A stretch of 64,000 bases of DNA from Paenibacillus borealis (GTDB taxonomy: Bacteria > Bacillota > Bacilli > Paenibacillales > Paenibacillaceae), in assembly GCF_000758665.1 (NCBI RefSeq), contig NZ_CP009285.1, positions 1,798,001 to 1,862,000 on the forward strand, written 5' to 3'. The position numbers and the translations under genes were made by a program. The notes beneath the pieces were generated by a model, which was given only the letters and a program-made list of their open reading frames with translations, was not told where the DNA came from and made no database searches. Of this stretch, positions 26,634 through 36,572 are shown in pieces (position 1 is the first letter of the stretch; the number at the start of each line of letters is the position of its first letter).

Positions 26634-28262
26634 ATGCAATTATTGATTGTAGATGATGAACAATTCGCTGTGGAGGGGCTGCTCTACTGCTGCGACTGGA
26701 AGGCGTATGGGATTGAAGAGGTCTTGACGGCGAACAGGGCCGACAAGGCCAGAGCGCTGCTGAATGATCAGAGAATAGAATTGCTGATTTGCGATATTGA
26801 GATGCCGGATGAAGACGGACTTTCACTGGTCGGCTGGGTGAGGGAGCACTCTCCCTGGACGGAATCGATATTTCTGACCTGCCATTCCGAATTCTCCTAT
26901 GCCAAGAAAGCCGTTAACCTCGGGAGCTTTGATTACTTGCTGAAGCCTGTTGACACGGATGAGTTGTTGTCTGCCGTATCGGGGATGATGGCGGCCATCC
27001 GCGAGAAGGAAGAGTATGAGTCCTACAACCGAATGTATCATAAGTATCTGAATCTGTGGCAACAGGAACAGCCGAAGCGGGTAGAACGTTTCTGGCAGGA
27101 TTTGCTGTCCCGCAGCATCCTGTCGTTCGGAGATTTCTTTGACCGGGAGCTGGCGGGTGCGGGGGTAGGGTTAAATCCTGACGATCAGGTGCTCCCGATT
27201 CTAATCAGTATTGAGGAGTGGTCCAAACCGCTCAGCCCGCGTGATCAGGAAATCATGGAATATGCGGTGAAGAAAGCGGCGGAGGAATGTTTCACAGAAG
27301 AGTATCCGGGGGAGGCCGTCACCGATAAAAGCGGGGTTTTGTTCATTCTGCTGTATGCCGGAGGTGCGGAGGGAGAACGGGAGACTAAGAAGCTTAGCAT
27401 TCAGAGGCTCACTGCCATAGGTAAACGTTTCATCCAGGCATGTCAAGAGTTGTTCTACAGCATCGTTACCTGCTATGTCGGTTCGTTCAAACCCCTTCAG
27501 GAGCTGCCGGGAATGTGTGAAAGTCTAAAGATCATGGAGCGTGACAATATCTCCCGGACCCAATCCGTGCTTTTATACTTACCGCAGGACCAGATATTAT
27601 TATCAGCTGATTCTAATTCGGAGGATATCCTGCTGGGTGATCTGATCTCTTATATGCTGAACGGCAAACGTGAGTCCGCTGTGCAGTTCATTCATAATCT
27701 GGCAGCGAAGCTGGAAGCCGATCCTTGCTTTCAGGGAAGACATCTGGACGCCCTGCATCAGGATACCCTGCAGATTATCTACCACTTCCTGCAGGTCAGA
27801 GGAATCAATGCGGGAAGCATCGCCCTGTTTACAGACTGGACAACCGCCCGGATCCGGGGACTGCTTCAATACAGGCATTGGGCGGAAGGGATCGTATCAG
27901 CGGTCATGGAAGCGGAATTCGAGCGGCAGGAGAAGGGCGGTGTGATTGAGCGGTCCATCCGCTACATCCAGCAGCATGTGGAGGAAGAAATCTCCAGGGC
28001 CAGTGTCGCTGACTATGTGGGCTTGAACCCGGCTTATCTCTCCAGGCTGTTCAAGAAAGAGACCGGCCAGAACCTTATCGATTTCCTGATTTCGGTGAAG
28101 CTGAACCGCACCCGCGAGCTTCTGGACACCACGGATATGCCGGTCAGCGCGATCGCGCAGCAGGTGGGCTACAGCAATTTCTCACATTTCACCAAAATGT
28201 TCCGCAAGCAGTTCGATGTCAATCCCCAGGAGTACCGCAATGTCACAAAACGACTGGACTAA
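26634..28262 (+). CDS. AraC-type response regulator, YesN type
   Basis: 542 residues. Receiver domain 1-120 with D7/D8, phospho-acceptor D54 (ICDIEMP) and K104 (LLKPVD); a long middle domain; and a C-terminal AraC DNA-binding domain with two helix-turn-helix motifs (ISRASVADYVGLNPAYLSRLFKKETGQN and MPVSAIAQQVGYSNFSHFTKMFRKQFDVNPQEYR). Partner of the kinase just upstream. Expected to activate the downstream importer and hydrolase genes in response to the extracellular sugar. Confidence 0.92.
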   Translation: MQLLIVDDEQFAVEGLLYCCDWKAYGIEEVLTANRADKARALLNDQRIELLICDIEMPDEDGLSLVGWVREHSPWTESIFLTCHSEFSYAKKAVNLGSFDYLLKPVDTDELLSAVSGMMAAIREKEEYESYNRMYHKYLNLWQQEQPKRVERFWQDLLSRSILSFGDFFDRELAGAGVGLNPDDQVLPILISIEEWSKPLSPRDQEIMEYAVKKAAEECFTEEYPGEAVTDKSGVLFILLYAGGAEGERETKKLSIQRLTAIGKRFIQACQELFYSIVTCYVGSFKPLQELPGMCESLKIMERDNISRTQSVLLYLPQDQILLSADSNSEDILLGDLISYMLNGKRESAVQFIHNLAAKLEADPCFQGRHLDALHQDTLQIIYHFLQVRGINAGSIALFTDWTTARIRGLLQYRHWAEGIVSAVMEAEFERQEKGGVIERSIRYIQQHVEEEISRASVADYVGLNPAYLSRLFKKETGQNLIDFLISVKLNRTRELLDTTDMPVSAIAQQVGYSNFSHFTKMFRKQFDVNPQEYRNVTKRLD

Positions 28263-28337
28263 GGTTATAAAAACGGCAGAGCAGCTGCAGGCAACTCCTT
28301 ATAATAAAGCCATAACCCAATAAGAAGGTGTGGAACT

Positions 28338-29267
28338 ATGGCTTCGGAAAGCAACTCAAAATGGAAAAGGATATGGAAGTACAGGGCACTGGTCGTGCTG
28401 GCACTGCCTGGTGTGCTGCTGATGCTGATCAATAACTACCTGCCCATGTTCGGTATTTTCCTGGCCTTCAAGGACCTGAATTATACGGCAGGAATATGGG
28501 GCAGCAAATGGATCGGACTGGATAACTTTAAGTTTCTGTTTGCTTCGAACGACGCTTGGCTGATCATCAGGAATACCTTGCTGTACAACCTTAGCTTCCT
28601 GATCATCAATACGATACTCGCTGTGATGCTGGCACTTCTCCTTAACGAGGTCAAAAATAAGTTCGCCTCCAAGTTCTTTCAGAGCACAGTGATCCTGCCC
28701 AATTTCATTTCCATGGTCATTGTCGGCTATATTGTCTATGGATTTCTGAATCCGGAGCTGGGATTCATCAACAGATTCATTCTGGAGCCCTTCGGGATAG
28801 ATCCTAGAAACTGGTATGCGGAAGCAGAGCATTGGCCTTATATCCTGACCCTTGTTAACACCTGGAAGGGTGTGGGTTACTCGGCCGTCGTCTATCTGGC
28901 AGCCATTGTCGGAATAGATTCTGAATATTATGAAGCAGCCGTCATTGATGGGGCCACACGCTGGAAGCAAATGACGAAAATTACGATTCCGCTGATTGCA
29001 CCGATCATTATCATCATGACACTGCTGGCGATCGGCCGGATTTTCAACGCTGACTTCGGTCTGTTCTATCAGGCAACCATGGCCTCCGGCATGATCAAAG
29101 AGACAACGGATGTTATCGATACCTATGTATACAGGGCGTTAATGGTTACCGGTGATACGGGACTCGCCTCCTCGGCAGGGATGCTGCAATCGGTGGTTGG
29201 CTTTACACTTGTCATTACCGTCAACCTGGCTGTCCGTAAATTCAGCAAAGAAAATGCTTTGTTCTAG
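28338..29267 (+). CDS. carbohydrate ABC transporter permease, LplB-like
   Basis: 309 residues with six predicted membrane segments. Permease signature EAAVIDGATRWKQMTKITIPLI near 199-220 (EAA loop). The LplB/YtcP-type N-terminus (ALPGVLLMLINNYLPMFGIFLAF) is typical of oligosaccharide importers that share the multitasking ATPase MsmX; no ATP-binding subunit is encoded in this locus. RBS AAGAAGGTG. First gene of the importer unit. Confidence 0.9.
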   Translation: MASESNSKWKRIWKYRALVVLALPGVLLMLINNYLPMFGIFLAFKDLNYTAGIWGSKWIGLDNFKFLFASNDAWLIIRNTLLYNLSFLIINTILAVMLALLLNEVKNKFASKFFQSTVILPNFISMVIVGYIVYGFLNPELGFINRFILEPFGIDPRNWYAEAEHWPYILTLVNTWKGVGYSAVVYLAAIVGIDSEYYEAAVIDGATRWKQMTKITIPLIAPIIIIMTLLAIGRIFNADFGLFYQATMASGMIKETTDVIDTYVYRALMVTGDTGLASSAGMLQSVVGFTLVITVNLAVRKFSKENALF

Positions 29268-29279
29268 AAGGAGGACACC

Positions 29280-30158
29280 ATGGAGAAAAAACGAACCAAT
29301 CCCATTATCCTTATCGTCCTGTCATTGTTCAGTCTTGCCTGCCTGATCCCGTTCTGGCTTGTATTTATGATATCGGTTGCTGATGAAGACTGGGTAACTG
29401 CGAATGGATACAGCTTCTGGCCCGGCAAATTCAGCCTTGTCGCTTATCAGTATTTATTTGAAGATGCCGGGAAAATATTGCGGGCTTACGGTGTGTCTGC
29501 CTCGGTAACGCTCATTGGAGTTGTCGTCAGTCTGTTTGTGACTTCGGCCATGGCCTATGCATTGTCGCGGAAAGAGTTCCCGCTCAGAGGTGCCCTGAGC
29601 TTCTACATCCTGATCACCATGCTGTTCTCGGGCGGCTTGCTGCCCTGGTATCTTGTCTACACCCGGTTCCTGCATGTTCAGGATACGCTGATGGCGCTTA
29701 TCATTCCGGGTCTGATCGGCGGCTTCAATGTTATCATTATGCGGACCTTCTTCACGAACAGCATACCGCCTTCCCTAATTGATTCCTCTCAGATCGACGG
29801 GGCAGGTGAATTCCGGACATATTTCAGCATTATTCTGCCGCTGTCCTTGCCTGTAATGGCTACAATCGGGTTATTCACCACCGTATCCTACTGGAATGAC
29901 TGGTTTACAAGCCTGGTCTTCATCCAGAATGAGAAGCTGTTCTCGCTGCAATATCTTTTGACCAAAACCTTAATGAACGCTTCGTTCCTGCAGACGATTG
30001 CCAATAAGGCATACAGCTCAACCGCACAGGTCACAACGCCGCTTGAATCTATCCGGATGGCGATGGCGATGATTGCAATCGGACCGCTGGTGCTGGTATT
30101 TCCTTTCCTGCAGAAGTATTTCGTCAAAGGCCTTACCGTAGGCGCTGTGAAAGGCTGA
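29280..30158 (+). CDS. carbohydrate ABC transporter permease, LplC-like
   Basis: 292 residues, second permease of the importer with six membrane segments (CLIPFWLVFMISVADEDWV start). The EAA-like loop here reads DSSQIDGAGEFRTYFSIILPLS near 167-188. Strong RBS GAAGGAGG; 12 bp after the first permease gene. Confidence 0.9.
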   Translation: MEKKRTNPIILIVLSLFSLACLIPFWLVFMISVADEDWVTANGYSFWPGKFSLVAYQYLFEDAGKILRAYGVSASVTLIGVVVSLFVTSAMAYALSRKEFPLRGALSFYILITMLFSGGLLPWYLVYTRFLHVQDTLMALIIPGLIGGFNVIIMRTFFTNSIPPSLIDSSQIDGAGEFRTYFSIILPLSLPVMATIGLFTTVSYWNDWFTSLVFIQNEKLFSLQYLLTKTLMNASFLQTIANKAYSSTAQVTTPLESIRMAMAMIAIGPLVLVFPFLQKYFVKGLTVGAVKG

Positions 30159-30242
30159 TCCCGGTAAATGACCGGATTAGTATAAGCAAGTCCAGAATGA
30201 TGAGGCAATAATACAGAAGGATTCCAGGGAGGTCTATTAATT

Positions 30243-31817
30243 ATGAAGTGGTTGAAAAAGAGTTCTGTTGTACTGTCATCGCTTGTGCTGACTTCAGTTG
30301 TAGCCGCCGGCTGCGGCGGGAATAATGCTGCAAATTCACCGGCGGGCACAGCCCAGCCGGGAAGCGCGGCCAGCTCCGGATTGAAGCCTTACGAAGTCGT
30401 AATGGTATTCCCCGATGCGCCGCAAAATGATAATCAGCGGGTACAGGATGCGATGAATGATTATCTGGCAAAGACCTATCCGGAGATGAACATGACGGTC
30501 AAGCTGAATCCCATCGACTGGGGCGCCTGGAGTGATAAAACGAACCTGATGATGGCCTCCGGCGACAAAATGGACCTGCTGTTTACAGCGGATTGGCTCG
30601 GGTTCCAGCAACAGGTGACCAAAGGGGGCTTGCTGCCGCTGGATGATTTGCTCGCAAAATACGGCCCGGACATCGAAGCTGTGGAGAAGGACTATCACGG
30701 CCCGGCTAAGCGCGGCGGCAAGCTGTACGGTATTCATACCCACCAGGAGCTGGGCGGTGCACAAGGGGTGTATTTGAACAAAGAGCTTGTGGACAAGTAC
30801 AATTTTGACCTGACTGCACTGAAGTCTGGTAAAGTCGAGGATCTGGAGCCGATGCTCCAGACCATCAAGGAGAACGAACCGGGGATTACGCCTTTAGTGG
30901 CACCAAGCTTTCCTCTCGAAGCGTACTATTCATCCACGAATTTGGATTCTATTGTGAGTATTGCAGCGATTAACACCGTGGGAACAGCGGCAGATGATTA
31001 TACAGTCATCAATTCCTACACGACTCCGCGGTATATGGAGCTTGCCAAGCTTACCAACAAATGGTACAAGGCAGGATACATTAACAAGGATGCACTGACA
31101 CCCGGTTTGGACGCTTGGAAGAAGATTCAAGCGGGTAAAGGCTTCGCCTTTGTCTCTGATATGGATATTATCGCGGATATGGAGATCGGCAAGGCAGCCG
31201 TTTCACCGAATGGTTCGATTAAAGCGGGCCGTGAGATGCTGCAAATTCCGCTTAATATTGACCGTTTGCAGACAGGGAAAATGACAGCAACTATGTATGC
31301 GATTTCAAAAAGCTCTGAAGATCCAGAACGTGCCATGATGCTGCTTAACCTTTTCTATAAGGACAAGGAATTGCTGACCCTCTTCAACTTCGGGATTGAA
31401 GGAACCCATTATGTGCTCAAAGACGGTCAAGTTGCGCTGCCGGAAGGCAAAACTACAGATAATGTCGGCTACTATCACGATATTATGTGGCAGCTCGGCA
31501 ATCAAATGCTCAACTATACCCGTGTAGGCGAAGATCCGAATAAATACCAGAACTACGAGAAGTTCAACGAACAGGTTTCTTCTAATCCTTCGCGGATCTT
31601 TGGATTTGTCTTCGATCCGGAGCCGGTAAAAAATGAACTGATCTCGATCGACAACGCCAACAAAACCTTTGTTGACGGTCTGAAGTCCGGTCAGCTCGAT
31701 CCGGAAGAGTCTCTTCCTAAAATGCTGGAAAAACAAAAAGTGGCAGGAGCAGATAAAGTCATCGCGGAAGCGCAAAAGCAGCTGGATGCCTGGCTGGCGG
31801 AAAACGGCAAGAAATAA
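30243..31817 (+). CDS. extracellular sugar-binding lipoprotein of the importer
   Basis: 524 residues, family 1 solute-binding protein of the LplA/YtcQ type. Signal ends in lipobox VAAGC, Cys24, followed by a flexible Gly/Asn/Ala/Ser tether. The mature domain carries the usual pattern (MASGDKMDLLFTADWLG, GGLLPLDDLLAKYGP, NKELVDKYNFD). RBS GGAGG upstream. By context it binds isomalto-oligosaccharides or cyclic isomalto-oligosaccharides released outside; the ligand itself cannot be read from sequence. Confidence 0.88.
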   Translation: MKWLKKSSVVLSSLVLTSVVAAGCGGNNAANSPAGTAQPGSAASSGLKPYEVVMVFPDAPQNDNQRVQDAMNDYLAKTYPEMNMTVKLNPIDWGAWSDKTNLMMASGDKMDLLFTADWLGFQQQVTKGGLLPLDDLLAKYGPDIEAVEKDYHGPAKRGGKLYGIHTHQELGGAQGVYLNKELVDKYNFDLTALKSGKVEDLEPMLQTIKENEPGITPLVAPSFPLEAYYSSTNLDSIVSIAAINTVGTAADDYTVINSYTTPRYMELAKLTNKWYKAGYINKDALTPGLDAWKKIQAGKGFAFVSDMDIIADMEIGKAAVSPNGSIKAGREMLQIPLNIDRLQTGKMTATMYAISKSSEDPERAMMLLNLFYKDKELLTLFNFGIEGTHYVLKDGQVALPEGKTTDNVGYYHDIMWQLGNQMLNYTRVGEDPNKYQNYEKFNEQVSSNPSRIFGFVFDPEPVKNELISIDNANKTFVDGLKSGQLDPEESLPKMLEKQKVAGADKVIAEAQKQLDAWLAENGKK

Positions 31818-31860
31818 GCGGAAGTGACTAAGCTCAATCTACAAGCATTGGAGAATTCAT

Positions 31861-33582
31861 ATGGACAATAGAATATTGACACATATAGATATATATCCGG
31901 ATCAAGCCCAGTACAAAACCGGTCAATCCGGCAGTATTATCATTGAAGTGGAGACCCGGGAGAAAGCGGCTCTGCAACTGGTTGTCGGCTTCTACAAGCT
32001 GGAGCAGCAGGTTGCTGAAGAAAGACTTAGCATCAGTACGGAACCAGGCCTGAGACAGAGAGTACCCTGTCCCTTGTTCACTGAAGCTACAGAGTGGGCG
32101 GGTTATGGGGTCAAGGCTACAGTTCTGTGCAATGAAGCTGTAGTGTCAACCGCCTATACCTCCTACGATATTGCCGATCATTGGGGCCGGGCGCCGCGGT
32201 ATGGATTTCTAAGCGATTTCCGGAGTGAAGAATCCGGAGACACCCGTGACGTCGACAGCATGAACAAGTTCCACTTGAATGTCATTCAGTTCTATGACTG
32301 GATGTACCGGCATGATGATCTGGTTCCGAAAGAGGATGAATTTATTGATCCGATGGGCCGGACGATGTCCTATAAGGTTGTCCGTGAGAAGGTCGCAGCC
32401 GTGCACGGTAAAGGAATGGCTGCCATGGCCTATGGGGCGGTATATGCAGGTCTTAAGGACTTCCTGCAGGCACGTCCGGAATGGGGACTGTATAACCGCC
32501 AGGGAGATCCGTTTCACTTAATAGATCTATTCTATATTATGGATATTACACCGGATTCGCCTTGGACCGATCATATTGTTGAACAGTTCCGTCAGGCCGT
32601 ACAGGCCGGATTCGACGGAATTCATATGGATCAATACGGCTTTCCCAAGAAAGCCGTACGCCGGATCGGGGGGGAAGAAGAACTGGTCGATTTGGCGGAA
32701 TGTTATCCGGCACTGATTAATCGGACCCATGCGGCCGTGAAGGAAATCAACGCAGAGGCTGGGGTTATTTTCAATAATGTGGGCAATTACCCTATAAGTA
32801 AGACGGCCTCGTCGGATCAGGAGGCGCTTTATATTGAAGTGTGGCCCCCTGTAGTCCGGTTACGTGAGCTTAAAGGGCTGATCGATCATGCGCGTTCATT
32901 GGACCCGCACAAGCCGGTTATCCTCTCCGCCTATCTGCCCTCCTTCTACCCGGAAGCCGGACATGACAAGGAATGGGCTGAGAACGGGGCGCTGCTGACG
33001 ATGGCCTCCATATTCGCCAGCGGGGGATATCACCTCTTGCTGGGTGAGGATCATGGAATGCTGACTATGCCCTACTATCCCGATTATGCAGTGATGCGGC
33101 CTGAATTTGCCGTTGAGGTTAGACGTTACTATGATTTCATCGTGCGTTTTGGTGTGCTGATACAAGATGCGCAATTGGAAGATGTGTCTTATACCTATAC
33201 CGCCGGGGTTAACACCGAGATTACCTTCGAAGGCAATGTGCCTTTTGCACCGAGTGGAGATATTGATTCCGTCTGGACGATCATTAAGCGAAAGCCGGGC
33301 TATCAGATTCTGCAGCTGATTAACCTTGCCGGTCTTGAAGATGATTATTGGGAGCATGGCAAGAAACAGCGGCCTGAAGCTCAAAATGATGTGGTGTGCA
33401 CACTGCTGATCGAACAGCCGATTGAATGCATTTACACGGCCAGCCCGGATGATCAGGCCCAGGAAGTGATTGTCCTGGATTACGAGGTGGTTCCTCACGG
33501 GCAAGGACTTGCGGCCAGATTCACTTTGCCGTCCCTGCGCATCTGGTCCATGGTTGTAGTTAAATTTAGCTTACAGGAGTGA
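31861..33582 (+). CDS. intracellular GH66 glycosidase (dextranase type)
   Basis: 573 residues with no signal peptide and no CBM insertion, so cytoplasmic. GH66 landmarks: PRYGFLSDF, IQFYDWMYRHDD, PEWGLYN, GFDGIHMDQYG (nucleophile D257), ALYIEVWPP (acid/base E326), LPSLRIWSMVV at the end. It is a compact paralogue of the surface enzyme. Positioned after the importer and before an oligo-1,6-glucosidase, it probably opens or cuts imported (cyclo)isomalto-oligosaccharides. RBS GGAG eight bases upstream. Whether it hydrolyses linear or cyclic substrates cannot be decided here. Confidence 0.88.
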   Translation: MDNRILTHIDIYPDQAQYKTGQSGSIIIEVETREKAALQLVVGFYKLEQQVAEERLSISTEPGLRQRVPCPLFTEATEWAGYGVKATVLCNEAVVSTAYTSYDIADHWGRAPRYGFLSDFRSEESGDTRDVDSMNKFHLNVIQFYDWMYRHDDLVPKEDEFIDPMGRTMSYKVVREKVAAVHGKGMAAMAYGAVYAGLKDFLQARPEWGLYNRQGDPFHLIDLFYIMDITPDSPWTDHIVEQFRQAVQAGFDGIHMDQYGFPKKAVRRIGGEEELVDLAECYPALINRTHAAVKEINAEAGVIFNNVGNYPISKTASSDQEALYIEVWPPVVRLRELKGLIDHARSLDPHKPVILSAYLPSFYPEAGHDKEWAENGALLTMASIFASGGYHLLLGEDHGMLTMPYYPDYAVMRPEFAVEVRRYYDFIVRFGVLIQDAQLEDVSYTYTAGVNTEITFEGNVPFAPSGDIDSVWTIIKRKPGYQILQLINLAGLEDDYWEHGKKQRPEAQNDVVCTLLIEQPIECIYTASPDDQAQEVIVLDYEVVPHGQGLAARFTLPSLRIWSMVVVKFSLQE

Positions 33583-33587
33583 ATGGT

Positions 33588-35219
33588 TTGAACAATACGA
33601 AATGGTGGCAGACCGCTGTAATTTATCAGATATATCCCAGAAGCTTTCAAGACAGCGACGGGGATGGAATCGGCGATCTCCGGGGGATTATTACCAGGCT
33701 GGACTATCTCGAACAGCTTGGCATTACCGCAATCTGGCTTAGTCCCGTATACAAGTCACCCAATGACGACAACGGCTATGACATCAGCGATTACCAGGAT
33801 ATTATGACCGAATTCGGAACCATGGATGACATGGATGAATTAATTGAACAGGCAAGGCAGCGCAATATCCGGATTATTATGGATCTGGTTGTCAATCATA
33901 CCTCGGACGAGCACCCATGGTTCATTGAAGCCCGCACAGGAAAGGATAACCCGTACCGTGACTATTATATCTGGCGTGATCCGGTCAACGGCGGGGTTCC
34001 CAACTCCCTGCGTTCCACCTTCAGCGGACCGGCCTGGGAGCTCGACGAAGTCAGCGGCCAGTACTTTCTGCACTTGTTCAGCCGCAGACAGCCGGATCTG
34101 AACTGGGAGAACAGCAAGGTCCGCCAAGAGGTATGGGACATGATGAATTTCTGGCTGGATAAGGGTGTCGGCGGATTCCGCATGGACGTCATTGATCTGG
34201 TCGGCAAAATTCCCGATCAGGAGATCACAGGAAATGGTCCGAAGCTTCATGAATATCTGCAGGAGATGAACCGGGAGACCTTCGGAGCGCATGATGTTCT
34301 GACGGTGGGAGAGACCTGGGGGGCGACTCCGGAAGCAGCCAAGCTCTACTCCAATCCGGACCGCAAGGAGCTGTCGATGGTGTTCCAGTTCGAGCACATC
34401 GGTCTGGATCAGCAGGACGGGGGAGAGAAGTGGGATCTGAAGCCCCTGGATGTATGTGAATTGAAGCAGGTGCTGGCAAAATGGCAGACCGAGCTGGGGG
34501 ACGAGGGCTGGAACAGTCTGTTCTGGAACAATCATGATTTGCCGAGAATTGTATCCCGTTGGGGCAATGACAAGCAGTACCGTGTGCAGAGCGCCAAAAT
34601 GTTCGCCATTCTCCTGCATTTGATGAAGGGCACGCCGTACATTTATCAGGGCGAGGAGCTCGGCATGACCAATTATCCGATTCAGGATATCAGCGAAGCG
34701 CAGGATATTGAGGCCATCAATATGTATCATGAACGGATCGGGCAAGGACATGCCAAGGAAGCTATCATTCAGTCCATTAATGCGAAGGGAAGAGATAACG
34801 CCCGGACTCCGATGCAATGGGATGCCACAAGTAACGGAGGATTTACAACCGGAGAGCCATGGCTGCCTGTACATCCGAATTATATGGAAATTAATATGGA
34901 AGCAAATCTGAACGACCCGGATTCAGTGTTCCATTGCTACCGTAAGCTGATTGAACTGCGGAAGAACAACCCGATTGTGGTATGGGGCGATTTCGAACTG
35001 GTGACCGGCGTACCGGATCAGGTGTTCATGTACTTCCGCCGCTATGAAGGGCAGACCTGGCTGGTGACGGCCAACTTCAGCGGGGAGCCCATCACGCTGG
35101 AATTGCCGGAGCTGGGTCTTGCCGGAGAATTCATTATCTGCAACTATTCCAGAGATGATGTGGACTTTAAGCAGCTGCAATTACGGCCTTACGAAGCTTT
35201 TGCAGTCGTACTTGCCTAG
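33588..35219 (+). CDS. oligo-1,6-glucosidase / alpha-glucosidase (GH13)
   Basis: 543 residues from TTG at 33588, preferred because CAGGAG lies eight bases upstream; a GTG at 33579 overlaps that ribosome site. GH13_31 motifs: DLVVNHTS, GFRMDVIDL (nucleophile D200), TVGETWG (acid/base E242), FWNNHDLPR. The Val directly after the nucleophile Asp is the residue associated with alpha-1,6 specificity in isomaltase-type enzymes. Cytoplasmic. Expected to degrade isomalto-oligosaccharides from the preceding GH66 protein to glucose. Its start overlaps the preceding gene region by spacing only; a terminator follows. Confidence 0.9.
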   Translation: MNNTKWWQTAVIYQIYPRSFQDSDGDGIGDLRGIITRLDYLEQLGITAIWLSPVYKSPNDDNGYDISDYQDIMTEFGTMDDMDELIEQARQRNIRIIMDLVVNHTSDEHPWFIEARTGKDNPYRDYYIWRDPVNGGVPNSLRSTFSGPAWELDEVSGQYFLHLFSRRQPDLNWENSKVRQEVWDMMNFWLDKGVGGFRMDVIDLVGKIPDQEITGNGPKLHEYLQEMNRETFGAHDVLTVGETWGATPEAAKLYSNPDRKELSMVFQFEHIGLDQQDGGEKWDLKPLDVCELKQVLAKWQTELGDEGWNSLFWNNHDLPRIVSRWGNDKQYRVQSAKMFAILLHLMKGTPYIYQGEELGMTNYPIQDISEAQDIEAINMYHERIGQGHAKEAIIQSINAKGRDNARTPMQWDATSNGGFTTGEPWLPVHPNYMEINMEANLNDPDSVFHCYRKLIELRKNNPIVVWGDFELVTGVPDQVFMYFRRYEGQTWLVTANFSGEPITLELPELGLAGEFIICNYSRDDVDFKQLQLRPYEAFAVVLA

Positions 35220-35261
35220 GCTAACCTGTTCAGTCCTAGCTGAAAAAGGTTTATTGCACCA

Positions 35262-35306
35262 AAACAAGGCTGCCGCCCTTATGAAAAGGGAGGCAGCCTT
35301 GTTGTT
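35262..35306. terminator. bidirectional terminator after the GH13 gene and pspA
   Basis: ACAAGGCTGCC-GCCCTT / AAGGG-AGGCAGCCTTGT stem with AAAA before and TTGTT after, between convergent genes. Confidence 0.85.
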
Positions 35307-35329
35307 ATTGCCGGTTTTTCATTGCCGGC

Positions 35330-36004
35330 TTATTTGCGGTTACGCAGGCGCTCAAGCTCGGCTTCAACCGCGCTATTCAGTGGAGATTCCGGGTTGGAAG
35401 CGGCAGCTGCCGCCAGCCCGGATTGCTCAGCAAGTGCTTCCTGCATGGCAATCTTGTCTTCCATCCGTTCGAAGCCGCGGGATGCGCTGCCGGCGTTCAA
35501 GACCTGACCGCGGTATCCACCGGGGGTGCTGGAGGCGCTGGCTTGAGCCGAATGCTTGATTTCAGCAGCTTTGCGGGCGCGTTCAGCCAACTCGGCTCTT
35601 TTGGCTTTGAGACGTTTATGCTCTTCCTTCACATTAGCCAGCTGCACCTCAAGCGAAGCAAGTGTGGCCTGGGTCTCCTGCAGTCCGGCGGTGCATTCCT
35701 GCCCGCTCTCTGTATAGCGCAGTTTAGCCATTACCGCAGCGCGTGCTGCCGGCTCATTGCCTTCGCTCATCGCTTGAACAGCTTCCGCTTCGCTGCGTTC
35801 TGCAAGCACCTGATATTCATAGATGCGGCGCTCCAGCACACTGGCAGCGGCTTTGAATTCACGTTGTTTGCTCTCGGCGTCCGTGATTTTATCCTCCAGA
35901 TCCCGCAGATATTGACCGGTCAGCAGGATCGGATCTTCCAATTTGTTCAGTCCCTCGTGGATAGCAGCTTTGGTCAGCGTGGTGATTCTTTGGAATATAC
36001 TCAT
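35330..36004 (-). CDS. pspA: PspA/IM30-family membrane-stress protein
   Basis: 224 residues, almost entirely helical coiled coil with the family N-terminus (MSIFQRITTLTKAAIHEGLNKLEDP) and continuous heptads to about residue 170, then a Ser/Ala/Gly-rich tail and a short terminal helix. PspA/LiaH/IM30 proteins are ESCRT-III-like and polymerise on damaged membranes. Encoded 48 bp after a PspC-domain protein on the same strand, making a two-gene phage-shock-type unit. RBS AAAGGAGATC. Confidence 0.9.
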   Translation of the reverse strand: MSIFQRITTLTKAAIHEGLNKLEDPILLTGQYLRDLEDKITDAESKQREFKAAASVLERRIYEYQVLAERSEAEAVQAMSEGNEPAARAAVMAKLRYTESGQECTAGLQETQATLASLEVQLANVKEEHKRLKAKRAELAERARKAAEIKHSAQASASSTPGGYRGQVLNAGSASRGFERMEDKIAMQEALAEQSGLAAAAASNPESPLNSAVEAELERLRNRK

Positions 36005-36052
36005 GGTTATGATCTCCTTTTTAGTTGGGGTTGGGTAGTCTGGAACGAGTGA

Positions 36053-36268
36053 TTAATAGTCGAAACCGTCAGTGAAGCCGCCGTAGGATTCTTTGGGCAC
36101 GATGACACTGCCGATGACATAGAGGACCAGGACGGTACCGAAGCTAAAAACGGCAGCGGCGGCTACGAGCAATCTAACAAGGGTGGTGTCAACGTTCAGC
36201 CAGCGCGCCAATCCTCCGCATAAGCCTGTAAGTTTGCTGTCAGTTACGGAACGGTATAATTTTTTCAT
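36053..36268 (-). CDS. pspC: PspC-domain membrane protein
   Basis: 71 residues. PspC domain signature KLYRSVTDSKLTGLCGGLARWLNVD followed by one membrane helix (LLVAAAAVFSFGTVLVLYVIGSVIV). Probably senses envelope stress or recruits PspA to the membrane. First gene of the pspC-pspA unit; RBS AGAGGAAG upstream of the ATG. Confidence 0.9.
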   Translation of the reverse strand: MKKLYRSVTDSKLTGLCGGLARWLNVDTTLVRLLVAAAAVFSFGTVLVLYVIGSVIVPKESYGGFTDGFDY

Positions 36269-36572
36269 ATGAATATCTTCCTCTCTTATATGGTGATCGC
36301 CGGTTCACGGCGTGTTCACTGCGTTGTCTATGTATGTATTGTACGAATTAATCCCGCGCGGCAAAACAGCCTGCAGACTGTTCTTTGTTCCCGACCTTAG
36401 TCGGGGATGCTGACCGCAATAGGGCGGGGAGGGGCCGGGAAAACACAGATTTATCCAGGGGAAATACGGATTTTTTACACAAAGAGGTCTTGTTGTTCAT
36501 CCGGAGCTGACACTGGAGGATTAAACTGTACTCTAGCGGAGCTTATCATAAACATACGGGAGGACTGGCCTC
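36269..36572. other. divergent intergenic region between pspC and the HD nucleotidase
   Basis: 304 bp without a gene. On the minus strand TACAAT (36343-36338) with a poor TTTTGC 17 bases upstream could be the pspC promoter. On the plus strand GGGAGGAC at about 36556 is the ribosome site of the next gene. No repeat or RNA structure recognised. Confidence 0.35.

Noticed and set aside
27418-27434. LacI-type operator GTAAACGTTTCA inside the response-regulator gene
   Set aside because: Eleven of twelve positions match, but it is in the coding sequence and codes conserved residues; likely chance.
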